Source: Gammaproteobacteria bacterium (lineage in GTDB: Bacteria; Pseudomonadota; Gammaproteobacteria; Nitrosococcales; Methylophagaceae). From it: a DNA stretch of 8,350 nucleotides. Positions within the stretch are counted from its first letter, which is position 1; each line of letters opens with the position of its first letter. The translations under genes were made by a program, and so were the position numbers. The DNA lies in contig NVVP01000067.1 of the NCBI GenBank assembly GCA_002402245.1, positions 1-8,350 on the forward strand, in the 5' to 3' direction. The notes beneath the pieces are model-generated. The model did no database searches. It saw nothing but the letters and a program-made list of their open reading frames with translations, and was not told the DNA's origin. Below, piece after piece: positions 1 through 5,450 of the stretch.

Positions 1-1336
1 TTAAATCAGCATAGGCCGTCATGGCTAATGTTCTGGGTATCGGCGTTGCCGTCATCACTAATTGATGAGGAAAACTATTGGCACCTTTACCTTTGTCTCG
101 AAGCGCTAAGCGTTGATGGACGCCAAAGCGATGCTGCTCATCAATAACCACTAAACCGAGCTTATTAAAAACGACTTCATCTTGAAATAAAGCATGGGTA
201 CCCACCGCGACTTGCACTTCACCACTGGCTAATTTTTCAATCACATCGCGCCGTTGTGCAGCTGTTTGCTTGCCAGCACACCAGCCCACGATAATACCTA
301 ATGGCTCAAGCCAGGTGGTAAAGGTCTGTAAATGCTGTTCCGCTAATAACTCGGTAGGTGCCATCATCACAGCCTGATAACCTGCTGCAACCGCTTCAAG
401 TACAGCTAATGCAGCGACCACTGTTTTACCTGAGCCTACATCGCCTTGCACCAATCTTTGCATCGGAACAGGCCGCTGAATATCAGCTAAAATCTCTTTC
501 ACAACTCGCTGTTGTGCATTCGTTAATGGGAAAGGTAATTGTTTTAAAAATTGCTGCCGGTAACGTTCATTACCCTTAAAAATAGGCGCTTCATGTATCT
601 GCACTTTTGAACGTAACTGACGCAGACTTAATTGCTGTGCCAATAACTCTTCATAAGCCAATCGCCGTTGAGCAGGGTGTTTTTTTGCAAGTAACTGAGT
701 CACATCAACATCAGCAGGAGGACAATGAACATAGCGAATAGCCTCCACTAATGACATTTCAGCTACAGGATGAAGACGTGCCGAATCAACTAATAACTCG
801 GGTAAATTATCAGCATCTAAATAACCGAGTGCTTGCTGAATAAATTTACGAAAACTTAGCTGATGCAAGCCTTCTGTTGTGGGGTAAATAGGAGTAAGTT
901 CAGCATCAACGGCTATCACTTTATTCTCAGTAATAACTTGATACTCAGGGTGGACCATCTCCAGTGTACTAGGCCCGCGACGAACCTCACCAAAGCAACG
1001 AACACGCACACCTTTTGATAATTGTTGCAGCTGCGTATTAGAAAAGTGAAAAAAGCGTAATACTAACGTGCCCGTGCCATCTTCAATATGGCATACCAAT
1101 GACCGCCTACGGCCAAACTTGATTGCGGAAAGTTGAACAATACCTTCAATTAATACTTCTTGTTGAGGTTTAACCCCACCTAAAGGATAAAGCCGAGTAC
1201 GATTTTGATAACGTAATGGCAGATGGAACAATAAGTCTTGAACCTGATTAATGCCGAGCTTATCTAAACGCTCGGCTACTTTAGGCCCCACCCCTTTCAG
1301 GGTGCTTACTGGCTGGGATAATACTGCCTTGTCCAC
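1..1336 (-). CDS. recG: ATP-dependent DNA helicase RecG, N-terminal two thirds (3' end cut by window)
   Basis: RecG is a superfamily 2 DNA translocase that remodels stalled replication forks, R-loops and Holliday junctions. Reading from a GTG at 1336, 445 codons are visible; family members are close to 690 residues, so the second helicase lobe is missing. The N-terminus has the RecG pattern LKGVGPKVAERLDKLG and LLFHLPLRYQNRT (residues 13-47). An OB-fold wedge domain follows at roughly 60-160. Then come Walker A GDVGSGKT (298-305), motif Ia MAPTELLAEQH (about 325-335), Walker B DEQH (399-402) and motif III TATPIPRT (429-436). An in-frame TAA directly abuts the GTG, so no upstream start is possible; an AAGG lies about 12 nt before it, a weak ribosome site. 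The frame is intact throughout. The gene begins 18 bp after ridA and is probably the last visible gene of the gmk-rpoZ-spoT-ridA-recG run. Confidence 0.97.
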   Translation of the reverse strand, partial: MDKAVLSQPVSTLKGVGPKVAERLDKLGINQVQDLLFHLPLRYQNRTRLYPLGGVKPQQEVLIEGIVQLSAIKFGRRRSLVCHIEDGTGTLVLRFFHFSNTQLQQLSKGVRVRCFGEVRRGPSTLEMVHPEYQVITENKVIAVDAELTPIYPTTEGLHQLSFRKFIQQALGYLDADNLPELLVDSARLHPVAEMSLVEAIRYVHCPPADVDVTQLLAKKHPAQRRLAYEELLAQQLSLRQLRSKVQIHEAPIFKGNERYRQQFLKQLPFPLTNAQQRVVKEILADIQRPVPMQRLVQGDVGSGKTVVAALAVLEAVAAGYQAVMMAPTELLAEQHLQTFTTWLEPLGIIVGWCAGKQTAAQRRDVIEKLASGEVQVAVGTHALFQDEVVFNKLGLVVIDEQHRFGVHQRLALRDKGKGANSFPHQLVMTATPIPRTLAMTAYADL

Positions 1337-1354
1337 TTAGAATCTAAACCTTAA

Positions 1355-1741
1355 TTAACTACCAAGATGCATAATTGCATCCATTTCTACAGGCACGTCT
1401 TTAGGCAATGAAGCGACACCTATTGCTGCTCGGGCAGGATAAGGCTGTTCAAAATAATCTGCCATAATCTCATTCACAGTACCAAAATAGCTTAAATCAG
1501 TCAGGAAGATATTGAGTTTAACAATATCTTGTAAACTGCCGCCTGCCGCCTCTGCAACAGCCGTTAAATTATCAAATACACGACGTACTTGTACTGAAAA
1601 ATCACCTTCAACTACAGTCATTGTTTCAGGTACCAATGGAATTTGACCTGACATATACACTACATCACCCACTTTTACCGCTTGAGAGTAAGTACCAATA
1701 GCTTCAGGTGCATTTGTAGAGTGAATAATTTCACGTTTCAT
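1355..1741 (-). CDS. ridA: RidA family 2-iminobutanoate/2-iminopropanoate deaminase (YjgF/YER057c/UK114)
   Basis: The product is a 128-residue RidA-type protein, the normal family length. RidA enzymes form trimers that hydrolyse reactive enamine/imine intermediates released by PLP-dependent dehydratases, protecting other PLP enzymes in the cytoplasm. Visible family marks are IGTYSQAV (15-22), VVYMSGQIPL (27-36), VFDNLTAVAEAAG (55-67) and the C-terminal signature YPARAAIGVASLPKDVPVEM (101-120). Arg104 matches the carboxylate-binding Arg105 of E. coli RidA and Glu119 matches Glu120, so the active site looks complete. The ATG has only a weak GGA-type ribosome site (CGGAAAC about 7-10 nt upstream). 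It lies 23 bp after spoT and 18 bp before recG, which fits co-transcription. The position next to spoT is also known in Pseudomonas; no direct link to (p)ppGpp metabolism is implied. The family call is firm, the exact substrate is inferred. Confidence 0.93.
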   Translation of the reverse strand: MKREIIHSTNAPEAIGTYSQAVKVGDVVYMSGQIPLVPETMTVVEGDFSVQVRRVFDNLTAVAEAAGGSLQDIVKLNIFLTDLSYFGTVNEIMADYFEQPYPARAAIGVASLPKDVPVEMDAIMHLGS

Positions 1742-1764
1742 ATTTTTGTTTCCGTTAAGTTAAT

Positions 1765-3930
1765 TTAGTTTTTTCGATTGATGCGTTCAACCACATCAAT
1801 CCGTCTTAAACGACGAATTATTTGTGCTAAATGAGAGCGGCCAGTGACTTCTAGAGTCAGGCCAATATCTGAGAATCGGCCTTCACGTTCTTCGACTAAG
1901 ACATTATCAATATTTGAATTCATCTCCGATACGGCAATGGCAATCATCGCTAATACACCACGTTTATTTCTGACTTGCACAATAATATCGACTAAAAACT
2001 CACGCGATGTATCCACATCTTCAGCCCAAGCAACATCAATCCATTTATCATTTTGAGTACGTAAGTTAACTGTATTTTTACAATTATCTTGATGAATAAC
2101 AATGCCACGGCCAGCACTGACAAAACCGTTAATTTGATCACCTGGAATCGGTCGGCAGCAACGAGCAAAATTAACTGCCAGCCCTTCTGTTCCGGCTATT
2201 AAAACAGGTGAGGCCACTTCATTTCCTGCTGTTTCATCTTGCACCAATTTTTGGGCAACAATTAATGCGGGCCGATGGCCTAAACCTAACTCACTGAGTA
2301 AGCTTTCAAAACTCTCCAGCTCTAGCTCTGCAATTAAATCAGTAATTTTTTTCTCAGGAATATCTTCTAACTGTACTTCAAAAGCACTTAAATGTTTTTT
2401 CAATAGGCGTTTGCCTAACAACTCTATATCTTCGTTTCTTAACTGTTTCAAATAATGACGAATCGATGTACGTGCTTTTGCCGTGATCACAAAGTTTAAC
2501 CACGAAGGATTCGGGTGAGAAGATGAGGCAGTAATAATTTCTACCGATTGCCCCGTTTCCAGCTTAGTGCTAAGCGGTACTAAATGACGCCCAACTTTAG
2601 CGGCTACACACGAGTTACCAATATCAGAATGCACAGCATAAGCAAAATCAACCACTGACGCACTACTTGGTAAAGATAAAATTTTACCCTTTGGTGTAAA
2701 TACATAAATTTCTTCAGGAAATAGATCAATACGTAAGTTTTCTAAAAATTCAACTGAATCACCCGATCCTTTTTGTATTTCTAAAATACCCTGTAACCAT
2801 TGCCTTGCAAGACGGTGAGCTCGATTACCTCCTTCCACTTCTCCGGTTTTATATAACCAATGTGCAGCAACGCCTGCTTCGGCCATTTGGTCCATATCTC
2901 GCGAACGAATTTGCACTTCAATTGGCACTCCATAAGGGCCAAAAAGAACAGTATGTAATGACTGATAGCCATTTGCTTTAGGTATCGCAATATAGTCTTT
3001 AAATTTACCTTGCACAGGCTTGTACAAATTATGAGAAACACCCAACATCCGGTAACAAGCAGCCACATCATCGACTACAATTCTAAAGGCATAAACATCC
3101 ATCACGTCTGAAAAAGACAGGTTTTTATTAACCATCTTTTTATAAATGCTATAAATATTTTTCTCGCGGCCTTGAATTTCAGCCGTTAAATTCTCTTGCT
3201 CCATTCGTTCAAGCATGGAATCAGTAATTTGGCTAACGATTTCTTTTCGGTTTCCTCGTGCTTTTCGAACAGCATCGGTCAATACACGGTAACGAATAGG
3301 GTATAAAACGTGAAAACCTAAATCTTCCAGTTCACAACGCATTAAGTTCATACCTAATCGTTGAGCTATGGGGGCGTAAATTTCTAAGGTTTCATGGGCA
3401 ATGCGACGGCGTTTATCTGGACGTAAATGTCCTAAAGTTCGCATATTGTGAAGTCTATCCGCTAACTTAACGATAATGACACGAATATCTTGTGACATTG
3501 CCAATAGCATTTTTCGTAAGTTTTCAGCCTGAGCATGTTTTTGAGTTTCAAAGGCGGCTTTAGCCAATTTACTCACACCATCAACAATCAGTGCTACGCC
3601 TTCACTAAATTCAACTTCTAGCACCTGCCGGCTGACTTCTGTATCTTCAATGACATCATGTAATAAACCAGCCATGATGCATTCATTATCCATATGCATC
3701 ATTGTCAGCACATGGGCTACCGCTAAAGGATGGGTAATATAAGGTTCGCCAGAGCGGCGAGTTTGACCTGCATGCGCCTTATCAGCGAAGTGATAGGCTT
3801 TACGGATAGCATCGACTTTACTTGCTTCTAGATAATTTGATGCGGCAAAGCACAGATCATCAATCGTCAACAACGGTTCAGCGTTATGGACAAGTTCAAG
3901 CTCGGATGCAACTGTTGTTTTTTCACTCAT
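1765..3930 (-). CDS. spoT: Bifunctional (p)ppGpp synthetase/hydrolase SpoT
   Basis: This is a 721-residue long RelA/SpoT homologue that sets the (p)ppGpp alarmone level in the stringent response. The HD hydrolase domain (about 40-200) keeps every residue expected from Rel of Streptococcus: Arg58, His67 (ITHP), His91-Asp92, Glu95-Asp96, Asp158 and Asn162 (KLADRLHN). The synthetase domain (about 250-360) keeps Arg255, Asp278 (MDVYAFRI), Lys318, Tyr322 and His326 (GYQSLHT) and Glu338 (IEVQIR). TGS follows at about 403-466, then a helical region, a zinc-finger-like segment (Cys591-Cys592, His613, Cys617) and a C-terminal ACT domain (about 644-720). An active hydrolase is clear; synthetase activity is likely but unproven. 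Two small departures are KFKD (309-312), usually RXKD in bifunctional enzymes, and IRS instead of IRT at 341-343. An in-frame TAA sits 12 nt before the ATG, which fixes the upstream limit, and no clear Shine-Dalgarno is visible. The gene follows rpoZ by 80 bp containing a hairpin and precedes ridA by 23 bp. Confidence 0.97.
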   Translation of the reverse strand: MSEKTTVASELELVHNAEPLLTIDDLCFAASNYLEASKVDAIRKAYHFADKAHAGQTRRSGEPYITHPLAVAHVLTMMHMDNECIMAGLLHDVIEDTEVSRQVLEVEFSEGVALIVDGVSKLAKAAFETQKHAQAENLRKMLLAMSQDIRVIIVKLADRLHNMRTLGHLRPDKRRRIAHETLEIYAPIAQRLGMNLMRCELEDLGFHVLYPIRYRVLTDAVRKARGNRKEIVSQITDSMLERMEQENLTAEIQGREKNIYSIYKKMVNKNLSFSDVMDVYAFRIVVDDVAACYRMLGVSHNLYKPVQGKFKDYIAIPKANGYQSLHTVLFGPYGVPIEVQIRSRDMDQMAEAGVAAHWLYKTGEVEGGNRAHRLARQWLQGILEIQKGSGDSVEFLENLRIDLFPEEIYVFTPKGKILSLPSSASVVDFAYAVHSDIGNSCVAAKVGRHLVPLSTKLETGQSVEIITASSSHPNPSWLNFVITAKARTSIRHYLKQLRNEDIELLGKRLLKKHLSAFEVQLEDIPEKKITDLIAELELESFESLLSELGLGHRPALIVAQKLVQDETAGNEVASPVLIAGTEGLAVNFARCCRPIPGDQINGFVSAGRGIVIHQDNCKNTVNLRTQNDKWIDVAWAEDVDTSREFLVDIIVQVRNKRGVLAMIAIAVSEMNSNIDNVLVEEREGRFSDIGLTLEVTGRSHLAQIIRRLRRIDVVERINRKN

Positions 3931-3962
3931 AGTAAGAGTTTAACTAAAATTCAGCCAACAAC

Positions 3963-3996
3963 ACAGCCCAAATAATATAAAGATTATTTGGGCTGT
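3963..3996 (-). terminator. Perfect 14-bp stem-loop between rpoZ and spoT (possible partial terminator or attenuator)
   Basis: The arms ACAGCCCAAATAAT (3963-3976) and ATTATTTGGGCTGT (3983-3996) are exact reverse complements around a 6-nt loop. The hairpin starts 14 nt after the rpoZ stop and ends about 32 nt before the spoT ATG. In the direction of transcription the stem is followed by TGTTGTTGG, only moderately U-rich, so it is not a textbook intrinsic terminator. It could trim transcription into spoT, protect a 3' end, or be a processing site. The inverted repeat is certain; its function is inferred. Confidence 0.5.
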
Positions 3997-4010
3997 TTAA
4001 AATGTGTATT

Positions 4011-4262
4011 TTATTCTGCTGTTGCGTCTGCTTTAGGTGCTATTTCTACTTTTTTAACCACTTCTTTTTTATCAAGAATACTTGCGTCAACCAGACCTGC
4101 TGCAATTTCACGTAATGCAATAACAGTTGGTTTATCGTTATCTTCTGGTACTAATGCATCGGCACCATTGACAAGTTCTCTTGCACGTTTTGAAGCGACT
4201 AGAACCAATTGAAAGCGGTTCTCCACATTATCCAAACAGTCTTCTACGGTAGTGCGAGCCAT
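4011..4262 (-). CDS. rpoZ: DNA-directed RNA polymerase subunit omega
   Basis: The product is an 83-residue omega subunit, a small chaperone-like subunit that clamps the beta-prime C-terminus of RNA polymerase and in E. coli forms part of a ppGpp-binding site. Diagnostic segments are MARTTVEDCLDNVENRF (1-17), VLVASKRARELVNG (20-33), LVPEDNDKPTVIALREIAAG (37-56) and a charged, poorly conserved tail ending in ADATAE. The start at 4262 matches the family N-terminus and has GGA about 9 nt upstream (GGAATAGAATC). The frame is open 17 codons further to a TTG at 4313, but that extension resembles nothing in the family. The gene lies 119 bp after gmk with no terminator between them, so it is probably read from the gmk promoter. 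A TAAAAT at 4294-4299 could be a -10 box but lacks a matching -35. An 80-bp gap with a hairpin separates it from spoT. Confidence 0.97.
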   Translation of the reverse strand: MARTTVEDCLDNVENRFQLVLVASKRARELVNGADALVPEDNDKPTVIALREIAAGLVDASILDKKEVVKKVEIAPKADATAE

Positions 4263-4381
4263 GATTCTATTCCAGCTAAAGAAAAAACGATTAATTTTAC
4301 GCATTATTGCCAACTTATGAAACCATTTATTTCACTTGGCTTCAATCAATAAGCAGAAAACACTTTAGTTTAAAACCTTCT

Positions 4382-4993
4382 TCAGGCTAATAACTTAGAT
4401 AATAATGATGCATGAATCTTATTTTGTATTTCCATCAGCTGTCTACGTGCGGAAATAATACTCGCTAAATCCTCTAACGCCACATCAAAGTCATCGTTTA
4501 CAATCAAATAATCAAACTCAATATAATGTGACATTTCACTTTCAGCATCTTTCATGCGACGGGAAATAGTTTCATCATTATCTTGCCCTCTACCTCGTAA
4601 ACGCTGTTCTAATGCTTGTTTTGATGGAGGTAATATAAAAATACCTGTGCTATCAGGAAAGTTTCTTCTTACTTGTTCCGCTCCTTGCCAGTCAATCTCT
4701 AAAATGACATCTTTACCCGACTTTAACAGTGATAAAACAGCCTCCGATGAAGTGCCATATGAGTTATCAAATACCGTAGCAGATTCTAGAAAATCACCTG
4801 CATCACGCATAACTGAAAATTGCTCTTGGCTGACAAAAAAGTAATCCTGTCCATCCACTTCACCTTCACGCGCAGCACGTGTAGTGTGAGAAACAGACAG
4901 TACCACACCTTTTTTTGTATCAACTAACGCATTAACTAAACTGGTTTTACCTGCACCAGACGGTGCTGCAACGATAAAAAGACTTCCACTCAT
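4382..4993 (-). CDS. gmk: Guanylate kinase
   Basis: Guanylate kinase phosphorylates GMP (and dGMP) to GDP with ATP, an essential step of cytoplasmic guanine nucleotide supply, and so feeds GTP and (p)ppGpp synthesis. The 203-residue length is normal for the family. The P-loop is APSGAGKTS (10-18). The GMP-binding part shows SHTTRAAREGEVDGQDYFF (35-53) with Ser35, Arg39, Arg42 and Tyr51, plus Glu70 and YGT (79-81). LEIDWQGA (98-105) carries the conserved Asp101. The lid holds RLRGRGQD (131-138) and RR at 145-146. The ATG at 4993 has the best ribosome site in the window, TAAGGA at 5000-5005, six nt before the start. The gene opens the stringent-response cluster, and a possible promoter is visible just upstream. 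Confidence 0.97.
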   Translation of the reverse strand: MSGSLFIVAAPSGAGKTSLVNALVDTKKGVVLSVSHTTRAAREGEVDGQDYFFVSQEQFSVMRDAGDFLESATVFDNSYGTSSEAVLSLLKSGKDVILEIDWQGAEQVRRNFPDSTGIFILPPSKQALEQRLRGRGQDNDETISRRMKDAESEMSHYIEFDYLIVNDDFDVALEDLASIISARRQLMEIQNKIHASLLSKLLA

Positions 4994-5020
4994 ATTATTT
5001 CCTTACACTTAAACTGCACG

Positions 5021-5038
5021 TCATTCTTTGTTGAATGA
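5021..5038. repeat. 6-bp perfect inverted repeat in the gmk leader
   Basis: TCATTC at 5021-5026 and GAATGA at 5033-5038 are exact inverted repeats separated by TTTGTT. The element lies between the putative -10 box of gmk and its ribosome site, at or just past the expected transcription start. It could be an operator half-site pair or a weak 5' leader hairpin. With only six base pairs, mostly A-T, chance is a real possibility. Confidence 0.35.
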
Positions 5039-5042
5039 TGTA

Positions 5043-5070
5043 ATACTATTATTTCGCTAAATATTAACAA
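5043..5070 (-). promoter_or_regulatory. Putative sigma-70-type promoter of the gmk operon
   Basis: Read on the minus strand, TTGTTA (5070-5065, 4/6 to the -35 consensus) is followed after 16 nt by TAGTAT (5048-5043, 4/6 to the -10 consensus). Transcription would start near 5036, giving a leader of about 40 nt before the gmk ATG. A promoter is expected here because a terminator sits immediately upstream and no other gene could drive gmk. The first two bases of the -35 box are also the end of the terminator's U tract. The match is moderate and other A/T-rich hexamers nearby could serve instead. Confidence 0.4.
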
Positions 5071-5095
5071 AAAAAGCACCCGAAGGTGCTTTTTT
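5069..5095 (-). terminator. Intrinsic terminator with C(UUCG)G loop downstream of the adhesin gene
   Basis: On the minus strand the stem AGCACC / GGTGCT closes on a UUCG tetraloop and is followed by seven T (5075-5069). Flanking A and T runs extend the stem. It lies 25 bp past the TAA of the large secreted-protein gene and upstream of gmk, so it separates the two transcription units. On the plus strand the same hairpin also has a T run (5090-5095), so it could act in both directions, though no plus-strand gene needs it. Confidence 0.9.
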
Positions 5096-5120
5096 ACATT
5101 ACTAAAATTAATTAGTCTAT

Positions 5121-5450
5121 TTAATCAACGACCAATTGTTGGTTAGTCAATAAATCACCTAATATGTCATGGTTAGACAAGGTGCCACCAGCGGTAAGGT
5201 CGATATCCTGTAAGACTATTTCTTGTGTCACACCTCCTGCCTGGCCACCATCTTTGTCAATGGTTATCAATGTGTTATCGCCGTCTTTTGATATATGAAC
5301 AAACTCTTCCAAACCCGTAATATCATCATGATCTGCACCGTGTAATAAGTCTGATAGATCAAGTACGCCACCACCATTACCCACGGTAAAGCCAGAAATA
5401 GTATCAACAGCATGGTTAGATTCCGTACCGTCTTCACCATCATGGAAGTG
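5121..5450 (-). other. Type I secretion C-terminal target domain of the adhesin (VCA0849-like)
   Basis: The last ~110 residues follow directly on the RTX array. They begin FHDGEDGTESNHAVDTISGF, continue with VLDLSDLLHGADHDD and end in strands such as NTLITID and EIVLQDIDL, finishing with LLTNQQLVVD. This layout, acidic and ending in a hydrophobic tail, is that of the uncleaved C-terminal signal recognised by LapB-type ABC exporters. The family assignment is by motif recall, not a profile search. Confidence 0.8.

Noticed and set aside
2781..3071. 96-codon minus-strand ORF inside spoT
   Set aside because: It overlaps the synthetase domain of spoT in another frame; the spoT frame carries conserved motifs throughout.
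4263..4313. A 17-codon N-terminal extension of rpoZ from TTG at 4313 or ATG at 4304
   Set aside because: The family N-terminus is MAR-T-V-D at 4262 with a ribosome site before it; the extension is rich in Phe, Lys and Arg and unlike omega.
4287..4320. Separate rpoZ promoter with TAAAAT (4294-4299) as -10
   Set aside because: No acceptable -35 hexamer lies 16-18 nt upstream (TTTCAT or GTTTCA), so the box alone is not enough in A/T-rich DNA.
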